DNA of 64,000 nt from Cellulomonas wangsupingiae (GTDB lineage Bacteria; Actinomycetota; Actinomycetes; Actinomycetales; Cellulomonadaceae). Positions 1-8,378 of this stretch are shown here, piece by piece. The number at the start of each line of letters is the position of its first letter. The first letter of the stretch is position 1. The stretch lies in NCBI RefSeq assembly GCF_024508275.1, contig NZ_CP101989.1, positions 1,798,001-1,862,000 of the forward strand, read 5' to 3'. The notes below the pieces were generated by a model. That model was not told the origin of the DNA and did not search any database. It worked only from the letters and a program-made list of their open reading frames with translations. The translations under genes were made by a program, and so were the position numbers.

Positions 1-584
1 GCGAGGTGTCGACCACGACGCTCACCGCGTCGCCGGGCACGCAGGTGTTCGGTACCCGCGGCACGCGCGTCCGGCTCACGGCTGTCGTCACGTCGCCGGG
101 CCCGGTCACCGGGTCGGTGCAGTTCGTCACCGGGGACGACGTGCTCGGCACGGCGTCGCTGCGAGGCGGACGGGCGGTGCTCACGCTGCCGGCGGACACA
201 CCCGTCGGCACGTACGAGGTCGTCGCACGCTACGCCGGCACGGACGCCGTGGCGGGCTCGCAGTCTGAGCCCGTGACGGTGACGGTCGCGCAGGCCACGA
301 GCCGCACGTCGCTCGACGTGGTCCAGTCGCCCTTCCCGCGGCTGATCCCGTCCGTGTGGGTCGCGACCGTGGGTCTGGACACCGCCCGGCTGCCGGAGGG
401 CACGGTCGAGCTGCGCGAGGGCGAGCGTGTCGTGGCGCGTGCGGACGTCGTCCTCGGTCTGGCGGTCGGGACCGTCCCGCGCGGCCTCGGCAGCGGGTCG
501 CACCGCCTGACGGCCGTGTTCGTGCCCGACGACGCGGCGAACGTCGCGGGCAGCACGAGCCGGACGGTCACGGTCCGCGGCTGA
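1..584 (+). CDS. Ig-like repeat surface/secreted protein, 3' part only
   Basis: The reading frame is open from the window edge (first complete codon at base 3) to a TGA at 584, so the true start lies upstream and about 193 residues are visible. They form two consecutive beta-rich repeats of about 95 residues, each ending in a TVTV/TVTVRG-type strand and containing GTVEL or GSVQF, a pattern typical of bacterial Ig-like (Big_3_5) domains. Such domains act as stalks in secreted or wall-attached proteins. No sorting signal or transmembrane helix follows, because the protein ends directly after the last Ig strand. The catalytic or binding part, if any, is outside the window. The GTG at 6 is only the first in-frame start codon and should not be taken as the real one. 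Confidence 0.7.
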   Translation, partial: EVSTTTLTASPGTQVFGTRGTRVRLTAVVTSPGPVTGSVQFVTGDDVLGTASLRGGRAVLTLPADTPVGTYEVVARYAGTDAVAGSQSEPVTVTVAQATSRTSLDVVQSPFPRLIPSVWVATVGLDTARLPEGTVELREGERVVARADVVLGLAVGTVPRGLGSGSHRLTAVFVPDDAANVAGSTSRTVTVRG

Positions 585-597
585 GTCCGGTCCGAGA

Positions 598-626
598 GGC
601 GCGGCCGGGTGCGACCCGGCCGCGCC
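598..626 (+). terminator. Hairpin after the Ig-like gene
   Basis: A perfect 13-bp stem (598-610 pairing with 614-626) closes a GCG loop 14 bases after the stop codon. There is no T-run, as is usual for terminators in very GC-rich actinobacteria. Confidence 0.5.
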
Positions 627-693
627 CCTCGGCGCGTGAGTCCGCCCCGCGTTCTTGCCACGCGCGTGCGCGTGCGCTGCCACGATGTGCACC

Positions 694-1203
694 ATGACCG
701 CGGAGCCCACCACCGCCTCGCTCACCGTGACCGCCGACCTCCTGCGCGCCATGACGCGCGACGGCACAGGACTGCTGCTGCGGCTGCGGGCGACGGTCGT
801 CGCCTGGACGATCCTGGCGGTGCCCCTCGTGCTCGGGCTCCTGCTCGCGCTCACGGGCCTCGTCGACCTCGAGGTCGTCGCCCCTGGCCTCGTGGTGCTG
901 TCCGCCGTCGCGATCGCCATGAGCCTCAGCGCGAGGCAGTCCGTGAGTCGCGGGCTGCGCGTCGCGCTGGCACCCGGCACGACCGTCAGCGCCGCGGTGG
1001 CCGACGACGCGCTGTTCTCGACCAGCGCCCTCGGGTCGTCCCGGACGACCTGGGCCGCCTTCCGGGAGCTGCACGTGCGCGGGTCGGCGGTGGTCCTGCG
1101 GCTGCGGGGCTCGTCGGCGTTCGTGCTCCTGCCGCGCGCGCTGTTCACGGACGACGACCTGGCGACGGTCGCCGAGCGCGTCGGGCGGCCCGCGGGCGGG
1201 TGA
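694..1203 (+). CDS. YcxB-like membrane protein
   Basis: A 169-residue protein. After a short N-terminus (MTAEPTTASLTVTADLLR) come two adjacent hydrophobic segments at about residues 32-55 and 58-75. A soluble half follows with a PH-like beta pattern ending in FVLLPRALFTDDDL, which matches the YcxB-like C-terminal domain (DUF/PF14317 type). The function of this family is unknown and it probably sits in the cytoplasmic membrane with the C-terminal domain inside. I chose ATG 694 over upstream in-frame starts because CACGAT at 681-686 lies exactly 7 bases before it, the leaderless spacing seen repeatedly in this window, and no Shine-Dalgarno sequence is present. It is flanked by hairpins on both sides, so it is probably monocistronic. 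Confidence 0.65.
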   Translation: MTAEPTTASLTVTADLLRAMTRDGTGLLLRLRATVVAWTILAVPLVLGLLLALTGLVDLEVVAPGLVVLSAVAIAMSLSARQSVSRGLRVALAPGTTVSAAVADDALFSTSALGSSRTTWAAFRELHVRGSAVVLRLRGSSAFVLLPRALFTDDDLATVAERVGRPAGG

Positions 1204-1220
1204 GCGCGCCCGACGCGCTC
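1202..1220. terminator. Bidirectional hairpin between convergent genes
   Basis: A 7-bp stem (1202-1208 with 1214-1220) with a 5-base loop overlaps the stop of the YcxB-like gene and precedes the stop of the convergent trpB-like gene. It is a plausible shared terminator. Confidence 0.4.
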
Positions 1221-1233
1221 CTGGTGGCGTCGG

Positions 1234-2538
1234 TCAGACGTACTCGTGGTACGCGGGCAGGTCCAGCACCCCGTTGCCCGACAGCCCGATGACGATCGTC
1301 TCGTCCGTCGTCGCCGCGCGGGCGTGGGTGAGCGCCGCGGCCACGGCGTGCGTCGACTCCGGCGCCGGGATGATGCCCTCGGCACGCGCGAACTCGATGC
1401 CCGCGGCGAACGCGTCCTCCTGCTGCACCGCGACCGCGTCCATGAGCCCCAGCGCGTAGGCGTGCGACACCATCGGTGCCATGCCGTGGTAGCGCAGCCC
1501 GCCCGCGTGGATCGGCGGCGGCACGAAGTCCTTGCCGAGCGTGTGCATCTTCAGCAGCGGCGTCAGCCCTGCGACGTCCCCGAAGTCGTAGCGGTACTCG
1601 CCCTGCGTCATCGACGGGCAGGCGGCCGGCTCGCACGCCACGACGCGCGTCGTCGTCCCGTCGCGCAGGTTGCGCCCCAGGAAGGGGAAGGCCAGGCCGC
1701 CCAGGTTCGAGCCGCCGCCCGCGCACCCGAACACGACGTCGGCGCTCTCGCCGATCTCGTCCAGCTGCGCCAGGGCCTCGACACCGATGACGCTCTGGTG
1801 CAGCAGCACGTGGTTGAGCACCGAGCCCAGCGCGTAGTGGGCCTTCGGGTCCTGCGCCGCGACCTCCACGGCCTCGCTGATCGCCATGCCGAGCGACCCC
1901 GTCGTCGTCGGGTCGGCCGCGAGCATCGCGCGTCCCGCCTCCGTGAGGTCCGAGGGCGACGGGTGGCAGATCGCGCCGTACGTCTCCATCTGCATGCGGC
2001 GGTACGGCTTGGAGTCGTACGACGCGCGCACCTGCCACACCTCGCAGTCCAGGCCCAGCAGCGAGCACGCCATCGACAGCGATGCGCCCCACTGCCCGGC
2101 GCCCGTCTCGGTCGTCAGGCGCGTGATGCCCTCGACCGCGTTGTAGTACGCCTGCGCCACGGCCGTGTTCGGCTTGTGCGAGCCGGCGGGGGAGCCGCCC
2201 TCGTACTTGTAGAAGATCTTCGCCGGGGTGCCCAGCGCCCGCTCGAGGCGCAGCGCCCGCACCAGCGGCGACGGCCGCCACGACGCGTAGATCTCCCGGA
2301 CGGTCTGCGGGATCTCGACCCACCGCTCGGTCGACACCTCCTGGGCGATCAGCGCCATGGGGAACAGCGGCGCGAGGTCGTCCGGGGTCAAGGGCTCCCG
2401 CGTGCCGGGGTGCAGGGCGGGCGGGCACGGCTCGGGCAGGTCCGCCGCCAGGTTGTACCAGTGCGTCGGTACGGCGGACGGCACCACGGTGCCGACCGGG
2501 TCGGTCAGCGGAGCGGGTCGGGTGGTGTCGGGGGTCAT
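1234..2538 (-). CDS. trpB2: TrpB2-type tryptophan synthase beta-like PLP enzyme
   Basis: A 434-residue PLP enzyme of fold type II. The PLP lysine is K122 in GSHKPNTA, the catalytic-Glu region is ETGAGQWG at 144-151, and the phosphate-gripping loop is [10 protein letters not shown] at 271-280. The long N-terminal extension and the GSHKPN (not HKINN-style) lysine motif are typical of the TrpB2 subgroup, which makes L-tryptophan from indole and serine without a tightly bound alpha subunit. No trpA or other trp gene is nearby, so it may be a stand-alone indole salvage enzyme. ATG 2538 was chosen because the longer frame upstream has no family similarity and runs antisense through thiM; a GAGGCG Shine-Dalgarno precedes this ATG. 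A TACGCT hexamer (minus strand, 2632-2627) could be its -10 box. Confidence 0.9.
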   Translation of the reverse strand: MTPDTTRPAPLTDPVGTVVPSAVPTHWYNLAADLPEPCPPALHPGTREPLTPDDLAPLFPMALIAQEVSTERWVEIPQTVREIYASWRPSPLVRALRLERALGTPAKIFYKYEGGSPAGSHKPNTAVAQAYYNAVEGITRLTTETGAGQWGASLSMACSLLGLDCEVWQVRASYDSKPYRRMQMETYGAICHPSPSDLTEAGRAMLAADPTTTGSLGMAISEAVEVAAQDPKAHYALGSVLNHVLLHQSVIGVEALAQLDEIGESADVVFGCAGGGSNLGGLAFPFLGRNLRDGTTTRVVACEPAACPSMTQGEYRYDFGDVAGLTPLLKMHTLGKDFVPPPIHAGGLRYHGMAPMVSHAYALGLMDAVAVQQEDAFAAGIEFARAEGIIPAPESTHAVAAALTHARAATTDETIVIGLSGNGVLDLPAYHEYV

Positions 2539-2727
2539 GTCGCCTCGCAGGTTCTGGCGCGCACGCGCGCTGGTCGGCGCGGACCGCGCACGGCACCCGG
2601 GGGGACACCGGCGACCCGCACCGGTGAGCGTAGCGGCGGTCGCGCGTCGCCCGGGGTCCCCGGGCGGGTGAGGCGCCGAGGCGTCCGCAGGGCGAGACCT
2701 GCTCTCGGCAGCGTCACCGCCGGCGGC

Positions 2728-2733
2728 TAGGGT
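2728..2733 (+). promoter_or_regulatory. -10 box of the thiamine operon
   Basis: TAGGGT fits the actinobacterial TAnnnT -10 pattern and would start transcription near 2740, right at the beginning of the TPP aptamer. No convincing -35 box is visible. Confidence 0.45.
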
Positions 2734-2737
2734 CGGC

Positions 2738-2820
2738 GGCGAGACACGGGGTGCCCTGTACCGAGCAGGGCTGAGATCACACCCGTCGAACCTGATCTCG
2801 TTCGTACGAGCGAAGGGATG
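2738..2820 (+). promoter_or_regulatory. TPP riboswitch (THI element)
   Basis: The conserved TPP aptamer landmarks occur in order: ACACGGGGTGCC (2744-2755), CTGAGAT (2771-2777), ACCCGT and GAACCTGATC (2781-2797), then the P1-closing GCGAAGGGATG (2810-2820). It lies directly before thiM. The 3' strand of the aptamer contains the GAAGGG that serves as the thiM Shine-Dalgarno. TPP binding would therefore hide the ribosome site and switch off translation of the thiamine salvage operon. No separate terminator hairpin lies between aptamer and gene. Confidence 0.93.
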
Positions 2821-2826
2821 TCCGCC

Positions 2827-3663
2827 ATGACGTCTGCCCTGCCCACCCCTGACGACCTCGCCGCCGCGTGCGGCGCGGCGCTCGACGAGGTGCGACGGTG
2901 CACCCCGCTCGTGCAGTGCCTGACCAACGAGGTCACGACGAACCTCGTCGCCAACGCGCTGCTCGCGATCGGTGCGTCCCCCGCGATGGCGAGCGTGCCG
3001 GGCGAGGCCGAGGAGCTCGCGGGCGCCGCGGGTGCGGTCCTGGTCAACCTCGGGACGCCGGGGCCGGACCAGCGGGCGTGCCTCGCCCCGACGGTCGCGG
3101 CTGCCGCAGGGGCCGGGGTGCCGTGGGTGCTCGACCCGGTCGCGGTCGGCGTCCTGTCGGTCCGGACGCGGCTGGCCGGCCACCTGCTCGGCGAGCGTCC
3201 TGCCGTGGTGCGCGGCAACGCCAGCGAGGTCCGCGCGCTCGCGGGCTTCGTCTCCGCCGGTCGCGGTGTCGACGCGCGCGACGACGTCGACACCAGTGCC
3301 GACGCCGCCGACGTCCTCGCGCGGCGCACCGGCGGGGTCGTCGCGGTGTCCGGGCCGGTGGACCTCGTCACCGACGGCACCACGCACGTGCGGCTCGCGG
3401 TCGGCGACCGGCTCCTGACGACGATCACCGGGGCCGGGTGCGCGCTGGGCGGCCTCGTCGCGGCCTTCACGTCGGTCGCGCCGCCGCTGACCGCGGCTGT
3501 CGCGGCGTCGACGGCCCTGGGGCTCGCCGCCGAGCGCGCGGTGATCGACGCGCGCGGCCCCGCGTCGTTCCAGGTCGGGCTCCTCGACGAGCTGTACCTG
3601 CTGACCCCGGACGACCTCGCGTGCCGCGTCGCGGCCGCGCAGCGGATCGGTGTGCCGGCATGA
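2827..3663 (+). CDS. thiM: Hydroxyethylthiazole kinase
   Basis: ThiM phosphorylates 4-methyl-5-(2-hydroxyethyl)thiazole in the thiazole salvage branch of thiamine biosynthesis. Family motifs in the 278-residue product are [19 protein letters not shown] (34-52), LDPVAVG (102-108), RGNASE (129-134) and the nucleotide/catalytic TGAGCALG (201-208, with the family cysteine). ATG 2827 sits 9 bases after the riboswitch-embedded GAAGGG; an alternative ATG at 2818 is inside the aptamer itself and adds only MSA. It is the first gene of thiM-thiE-thiD/tenA and overlaps thiE by ATGA. No thiC, thiG or thiS is nearby, so this operon is a salvage module. Confidence 0.95.
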   Translation: MTSALPTPDDLAAACGAALDEVRRCTPLVQCLTNEVTTNLVANALLAIGASPAMASVPGEAEELAGAAGAVLVNLGTPGPDQRACLAPTVAAAAGAGVPWVLDPVAVGVLSVRTRLAGHLLGERPAVVRGNASEVRALAGFVSAGRGVDARDDVDTSADAADVLARRTGGVVAVSGPVDLVTDGTTHVRLAVGDRLLTTITGAGCALGGLVAAFTSVAPPLTAAVAASTALGLAAERAVIDARGPASFQVGLLDELYLLTPDDLACRVAAAQRIGVPA

Positions 3664-4331
3664 GCGCGCTGCCCGCGGGCATCTACCTCGTCCTGGACGC
3701 CGACGTGTGCGGACGTGCCGGCCACCGTCCCGCGGACGTCGCAGGCGCTGCGGTCCGTGCCGGTGTCGGCACCGTCCAGGTGCGCGCCAAGCGGGCGACC
3801 GCCCGTGAGCTCGTCGCGCTGACCCTCTCGGTGGCCGACGCGCTGCGTCTCGCGGGTCCTGCGGCGCTCGTCGTGGACGACCGCGTCGACGTCGCTCTCG
3901 CGGCACGGGCCCGCGGCGCCCACGTGGACGGTGTCCACGTGGGGAGGCGTGACCTGGAGGTCGACGACGCCCGTGCGCTGCTCGGCCCGGACGCGCTGGT
4001 GGGAGCCTCGGCGGCGCTGCCCGAGCACGTCCGTGCGGCCACGGGCGCCGACTACCTGGGGGCCGGCCCTCTGCGGCTCACGCCCACCAAGCCCGAGGCA
4101 GGGCCGGCGATCGGGGTCGCCGGGGCGCGTGCGGCGGTCGTCGCGTCCGGCGGTCGTCCCGTCGTGGCCATCGGCGGTCTCGGCGCGGCCGACGCACCGG
4201 CGCTGCGGGCCGCCGGGGTGCACGCCATGGCCGTCGTCAGCGCCGTGTGCGGGGCCACGGACCCCGCCGACGCCGCGGCCCGCCTGGTCGAGGCATGGGA
4301 CCGCGCCGCGGCGCCGGCGGTGACCCGGTGA
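3660..4331 (+). CDS. thiE: Thiamine-phosphate synthase
   Basis: ThiE joins HMP-pyrophosphate and thiazole phosphate to make thiamine phosphate. The 223-residue TIM barrel shows the family landmarks in order: VQVRAKRA (39-46), [20 protein letters not shown] (70-89), GVHVGRRDL (91-99), GPLRLTPTK (136-144) and VVAIGGL (168-174). The ATG overlaps the thiM stop (ATGA), so translation is probably coupled, and the whole operon is under the TPP riboswitch. Length is normal for the family. Confidence 0.93.
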   Translation: MSALPAGIYLVLDADVCGRAGHRPADVAGAAVRAGVGTVQVRAKRATARELVALTLSVADALRLAGPAALVVDDRVDVALAARARGAHVDGVHVGRRDLEVDDARALLGPDALVGASAALPEHVRAATGADYLGAGPLRLTPTKPEAGPAIGVAGARAAVVASGGRPVVAIGGLGAADAPALRAAGVHAMAVVSAVCGATDPADAAARLVEAWDRAAAPAVTR

Positions 4332-5833
4332 GCGCCGCACCTGCCGGGCCCGCGACCGGTACGCGCCCCACGGGCAGCCGCGTGCGGGTGCTGTCGGTCG
4401 CGGGCACCGACCCGACGGGCGGGGCCGGCATCCACGCCGACCTCAAGTCGTTCGCGGCGCACGGCGCGTACGGCATGGCCGTGGTGACCGCGCTCGTCGC
4501 GCAGAACACGCACGGCGTGCGAGCGGTGCACGTCCCGGACGTCGGGTTCCTGCGCGCGCAGCTCGACGCCGTCAGCGACGACGTCACGGTCGACGCGGTC
4601 AAGATCGGCATGGTCGGGACCCGGGCCGTGGCCGACGAGGTCGCGGCCTGGCTGAGCCGGGCCACCCCGCCCGTCGTCGTGCTCGACCCCGTCATGGTCG
4701 CGAGCAGCGGGGACCGGCTGCTCGACGCGGACGCCGAGGACGCCGTGCGGCGGCTGGTCGCGCTCGCGGACCTCGTGACGCCGAACCTGCCCGAGCTCGG
4801 CGTGCTGCTCGGTGAGCCCGTCGCCACGGCGTGGCCCGACGCGGTCGACCAGGCCCGGCGGCTCGCGCACCGGTCGGGCGTCACGGTGCTGCTCAAGGGC
4901 GGCCACCTCGCCGGGGACGCGAGCCCGGACGCCGTGGTCGACGCGGGCACGCTCACCGAGCTGGACGCGCCGCGTGTGCGCACGACCAGCACGCACGGCA
5001 CGGGCTGCTCGCTGTCGGCCGCCGTCGCGGCACTGCGCCCACGACGGCCCGACTGGGTGACGGCGGTCCGCGAGGCGAAGGAGTGGCTCACCGGCGCCAT
5101 CTCCGCCGGCGAGGCGCTCGCGGTCGGGTCGGGGCGGGGACCCGTCGACCACCTGCACCACGCGCCGACGCTCGGGGCGCGCGCGTTCAGCAGCGAGGCG
5201 TGGGAGCGGGCGGCGGGTCTGCGCGCCGCGTGCGACGACCTGCCGTTCGTGCGCGGGCTGGCCGACGGGACGCTGCCCGTGGACGACTTCGAGGCCTACC
5301 TGCACCAGGACGCGCTGTACCTCGCGCAGTACTCCCGCGTGCTCGCCCGGGCGAGCCAGGTCGCGCCCGGCCCCGCGGCCCAGGTGTTCTTCGCGCAGGG
5401 CGCGGCACGGTGCCTCGACATCGAGGCCCGGCTGCACGAGGAGCGGCTCGCCGGCGGCGGGAGGTCCGGCCCGGTGGGCCCGGCGACGACCGCGTACGTC
5501 GACCACCTGCTGGCCGTCGCCGCGACGGGCTCGTACGCCGAGGTCGTCGCGGCGGTGCTGCCGTGCTACGTCCTGTACGCGGACCTCGGCGCGCGCATCC
5601 TGGCGCGCGCGGGCCACCTGGGTGCGCACCCCTACGGCGACTGGGTCGCCACCTACGGGGACCCGGCCTTCGCGGCGGCGGCCGACCAGGCCTCCGCCCT
5701 GGCCGACGCCGCCGCGCATGAGGCGGGTGCGGCGACCCGCGCACGCATGCTCGCCGCGTACGCGGCGTCGTGCGCGCACGAGGTCGCGTTCTTCGACCAG
5801 GTGCGGGCGCGCCCGCTCGCACCCGTCGGGTGA
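4328..5833 (+). CDS. thiD: Fused HMP kinase / HMP-P kinase and TenA thiaminase II
   Basis: A 501-residue two-domain protein. Residues 18-275 are ThiD, with AGTDPTGGAGIHAD at 25-38, VKIGMVG at 91-97 and the anion-hole GTGCSLS at 224-230. This domain phosphorylates hydroxymethylpyrimidine twice. Residues 288-501 are a TenA/thiaminase II domain with nucleophile C413 in LPCYVLYADLG and the C-terminal catalytic Glu at E485 (AHEVAFFDQV). TenA recovers HMP from degraded thiamine, so the fusion couples recovery of the pyrimidine to its phosphorylation. GTG 4328 overlaps the thiE stop (GTGA); a longer upstream frame is ignored. Similar ThiD-TenA fusions are known in other bacteria. Confidence 0.93.
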   Translation: MSAAPAGPATGTRPTGSRVRVLSVAGTDPTGGAGIHADLKSFAAHGAYGMAVVTALVAQNTHGVRAVHVPDVGFLRAQLDAVSDDVTVDAVKIGMVGTRAVADEVAAWLSRATPPVVVLDPVMVASSGDRLLDADAEDAVRRLVALADLVTPNLPELGVLLGEPVATAWPDAVDQARRLAHRSGVTVLLKGGHLAGDASPDAVVDAGTLTELDAPRVRTTSTHGTGCSLSAAVAALRPRRPDWVTAVREAKEWLTGAISAGEALAVGSGRGPVDHLHHAPTLGARAFSSEAWERAAGLRAACDDLPFVRGLADGTLPVDDFEAYLHQDALYLAQYSRVLARASQVAPGPAAQVFFAQGAARCLDIEARLHEERLAGGGRSGPVGPATTAYVDHLLAVAATGSYAEVVAAVLPCYVLYADLGARILARAGHLGAHPYGDWVATYGDPAFAAAADQASALADAAAHEAGAATRARMLAAYAASCAHEVAFFDQVRARPLAPVG

Positions 5834-5896
5834 CGCGGGAACGCGGGGGCGCCGCGGGGGTGACGCGGGTGCGACGGGCCTGGCAGGGTGGCCGCC

Positions 5897-6541
5897 GTGG
5901 ATGACCTGAGGCCGCGTCCGCGGTGGGCCGACGTGCGCGCCGTCGTCTTCGACGTCGGTGAGACGCTCGTGGACGAGACGCGCGCGTGGGTGCAGGTCGC
6001 CGGGGAGGTGGGTGTGCCGCCGCTGGCCCTCATGGCGGTGCTCGGGGCGCTGGCTGAGCGCGACGAGCCGCACAGCCACGTGTGGCGCGACGTCGGTGTC
6101 GACCCGCCGTCGACCCCACCGGAGATCCGGCCGGACGACCTCTACCCCGACGCGCTGCCGACCTTGCGGGCGCTGCGGGCCGCGGGGTACCTCGTCGCGG
6201 TCGCGGGCAACCAGCCGGCGCGCGCCGAGCACCAGCTGCGGGCCGCCGGAGTCGAGGTGGACCTGCTGGCGACGTCGGCCCGCTGGGGCGTGGCCAAGCC
6301 GTCGCCGCAGTTCTTCGCCCGCGTCGTGACGGACCTCGGTGTGCCCGCGCACGACGTGCTCTACGTGGGCGACCGGCTCGACAACGACGTCCTGCCGGCG
6401 CGTGCCGCGGGCATGCGCACGGCGCTCGTGCGCCGCGGCCCGTGGGGCTACGTGCACGCCCGACGCCCCGACGCCGCGCTCGCGGACGTGCGCGTGGACT
6501 CGTTGCGCGAGCTCGTCTCCCTCATGCTCGGCGTCCGGTGA
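5897..6541 (+). CDS. HAD-superfamily hydrolase
   Basis: A HAD phosphatase-like protein of about 214 residues. Motif I is FDVGETLVDE, where the usual second aspartate of DxDxT is Gly. Motif III is the Lys of GVAKPSPQFF and motif IV is VGDRLDND. The DxGxT variant is common in one HAD subgroup, and its effect on phosphatase activity cannot be told from sequence. GTG 5897 is preferred: CAGGGT at 5884-5889 lies 7 bases upstream in the leaderless geometry seen elsewhere here. GTG 5888 is the next alternative and would add three residues. The substrate is unknown, and the gene is convergent with the FrnE-like gene. Confidence 0.8.
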   Translation: MDDLRPRPRWADVRAVVFDVGETLVDETRAWVQVAGEVGVPPLALMAVLGALAERDEPHSHVWRDVGVDPPSTPPEIRPDDLYPDALPTLRALRAAGYLVAVAGNQPARAEHQLRAAGVEVDLLATSARWGVAKPSPQFFARVVTDLGVPAHDVLYVGDRLDNDVLPARAAGMRTALVRRGPWGYVHARRPDAALADVRVDSLRELVSLMLGVR

Positions 6542-6563
6542 GCCCGCGCGGCGCCCGGGCCGC

Positions 6564-7316
6564 TCAGCAGGACCCGTCGGTGCACACCTCGCCGGCCGGG
6601 GCCGGCACCAGGGGGTTGGCCTCGCGCCACCCGGCCTCGAGCAGCTGGGCGAACACCTCGGGCGGCTGGGCGCCCGACACGGCGTACCGCCGGTCGACGA
6701 CGAAGAACGGCACGCCCGTGACTCCCAGGGACGCTGCCGTCGCCAGGTCGTCGCGGACGGTGTCCCCGCCGTCGCCCGTGGCCAGCGCGTCGGCGACGCG
6801 CGCGTCGTCCCAGCCGTGCGCGGCGAACCCGGCGCGGGCGGCGATCGCGACCAGCGCGCCGTCGGCGCCCAGGTCCACGCCCTGCTCGAAGTGCGCCGAG
6901 AACAGCGCCTCCATGGTCGTGTCCACCAGCGCGGGGCCGCCGGCCGCCCGCGCGAGGTGCAGCAGGCGGTGGGCGTCGAACGTGTTGAACGCGAGCGTGC
7001 GGGCGAAGTCGAACCGCAGGCCCTCGGCGGCACCGAGCGCCGCCACCTGCGCGAACATCTGCTCCACGTGGTCGCGCGGCAGGCCCTTGAGCTCGGCGAG
7101 CGCGTCGATCTCGGGCCGCCCCGGGCCCGCCGGTGTCTCCGGGGAGAGCTGGTACGAGCGCCACACGACGTCGACGTGGTCGCGGTGCGCGAAACGGCGC
7201 AGGGCCGCGGCGAACCGCCGCTTGCCGACGTAGCACCACGGGCACGCGACGTCGGACCAGACCTCCACGGTCACGGTCCGCGGCGGGGCGGCGAAGGTGG
7301 GGGTGTCGAGGGTCAC
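6564..7316 (-). CDS. DsbA-family FrnE-like oxidoreductase
   Basis: A 250-residue thioredoxin-fold protein with the active site SDVACPWCYVGKRRF (C25 and C28), the helical insert typical of the FrnE/2-hydroxychromene isomerase branch, and the cis-Pro loop in GVTGVPFFVVDRRYAVSGAQ. There is no signal peptide, so it acts in the cytoplasm, unlike periplasmic DsbA. Related proteins are linked to thiol-disulfide exchange and oxidative stress. An extra CTDGSC at the extreme C-terminus supplies a single further Cys pair. The GTG start overlaps the stop of the upstream quinone oxidoreductase gene (GTGA), so the two are co-transcribed. Confidence 0.88.
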   Translation of the reverse strand: MTLDTPTFAAPPRTVTVEVWSDVACPWCYVGKRRFAAALRRFAHRDHVDVVWRSYQLSPETPAGPGRPEIDALAELKGLPRDHVEQMFAQVAALGAAEGLRFDFARTLAFNTFDAHRLLHLARAAGGPALVDTTMEALFSAHFEQGVDLGADGALVAIAARAGFAAHGWDDARVADALATGDGGDTVRDDLATAASLGVTGVPFFVVDRRYAVSGAQPPEVFAQLLEAGWREANPLVPAPAGEVCTDGSC

Positions 7317-8296
7317 GGGAGCAGCAGCACCTTTCCGGTGGTGGCGCGCCCTTCGAGGGCGCGGTGGGCGTCGGCGGCCTCGGCGAGGGGGAACGTCGCT
7401 CCGACGCGGACGTCGAGAGCGCCGGCGGTCACGGCGTCGAAGAGCTCGTCGGCCCGCCACAGGAGCTCGTCGCGCGACGCCGTGTAGTCGCCGATCGTCG
7501 GCCGGGTGACGTACAGGGAGCCGGCGGCGTTGAGGCGCTGCAGGTCGACCGGCGGCACCTGGCCGGAGGACGCGCCGAACAGCACGAGGGTGCCGCGCGG
7601 GGCGAGCGAGGCGAGGGACGCGTCGAACGTGTCCTTGCCGACGCCGTCGTACACGACGTCGACCCCGCGGCCGCCGGTGAGCTCGCGCACGAGGGCGGGC
7701 AGCTCGGTGGGCAGGTCGGACAGCTCGCGGTAGCGGATGACCTCCGCGGCACCCGCCGCCCGGGCGAGGTGCTCCTTGTCGGGTGAGCCGACGGTCGCGA
7801 CGACGCGCGCGCCGCGGGCGGCGGCGAGCTGCGTCAGCAGCAGCCCGACGCCCCCGGCGCCCCCGTGCAGCAGCACGTCGTGCCCCCGCGCGACCGGGAA
7901 CGTCGAGGTGACCAGGTAGTGCGCCGTCAGGCCCTGCATCGGCAGGGCGGCCGCGGTCCGGTCGTCGACGGTGGCGGGGACGGGCAGGACGTGGCGCTCG
8001 GCGACGGTGACGAGCTCGGCGTACGAACCGGGGGCGGACGCCCACGCGACGCGGTCCCCGGGCGCGAGGGTGGTGACGTCGGCGCCCACCGCGACGACCT
8101 CGCCCGCGCCCTCGGACCCCACGACGTGCGGGAACGGCATACGGTAGACACCGGCACGTCGGTACGTGTCGATGAAGTTGACGCCTGCCGCGGCGAGACG
8201 CACCAGCACCTCGTCGGGGCCGGGAGCAGGGTCCGGGACGTCGGTGGGCTCGAGGACCTCAGGGCCGCCGGCCCGGGTCGCGATGACGGCGCGCAT
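7313..8296 (-). CDS. NADPH:quinone oxidoreductase (zinc-free MDR family)
   Basis: A 327-residue medium-chain dehydrogenase/reductase of the Qor type. It has the [15 protein letters not shown]-terminal signature (38-51), [13 protein letters not shown] (59-71) and the NADPH-binding [15 protein letters not shown] (144-158). The zinc-ligand cysteines of alcohol dehydrogenases are absent, so it should reduce quinones with NADPH. ATG 8296 was chosen over a longer frame because all family similarity begins at [11 protein letters not shown] and because CATGCT (minus strand, 8308-8303) lies 6 bases upstream, the leaderless pattern. It is divergent from argC and co-transcribed with the FrnE-like gene. 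Confidence 0.9.
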   Translation of the reverse strand: MRAVIATRAGGPEVLEPTDVPDPAPGPDEVLVRLAAAGVNFIDTYRRAGVYRMPFPHVVGSEGAGEVVAVGADVTTLAPGDRVAWASAPGSYAELVTVAERHVLPVPATVDDRTAAALPMQGLTAHYLVTSTFPVARGHDVLLHGGAGGVGLLLTQLAAARGARVVATVGSPDKEHLARAAGAAEVIRYRELSDLPTELPALVRELTGGRGVDVVYDGVGKDTFDASLASLAPRGTLVLFGASSGQVPPVDLQRLNAAGSLYVTRPTIGDYTASRDELLWRADELFDAVTAGALDVRVGATFPLAEAADAHRALEGRATTGKVLLLP

Positions 8297-8343
8297 GCCC
8301 ACAGCATGCCGCCTCGGGAGGGCGATCGTTTCCCGTGTTCGTT

Positions 8344-8378
8344 GGTATTTGTGTGCACCCGACTGTATGTTCATGCAC
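8344..8378 (+). promoter_or_regulatory. Tandem ArgR boxes and probable leaderless promoter of argC
   Basis: TGTATGTTCATGCAC at 8364-8378 is identical to a 15-mer before argG and contains the imperfect palindrome TGTATG-TT-CATGCA. A related copy (10 of 15 matches) sits exactly 20 bp upstream at 8344-8358, the spacing of tandem ARG boxes. TATGTT (8366-8371) can serve as -10, with TTGGTA (8342-8347) 18 bp upstream as a weak -35. Transcription would then begin at or next to ATG 8379. ArgR bound here would cover both promoter elements. Confidence 0.65.

Noticed and set aside
2539..3906. N-terminal extension of the TrpB2 frame to 3906
   Set aside because: It is antisense to thiM and the riboswitch and lacks any domain; normal TrpB2 length is reached from ATG 2538.
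4052..7033. Open frame of 993 codons on the minus strand across thiE, thiD/tenA and the HAD gene
   Set aside because: It runs antisense to well-recognised genes, has no family motifs over most of its length and is explained by the rarity of stop codons at very high GC.
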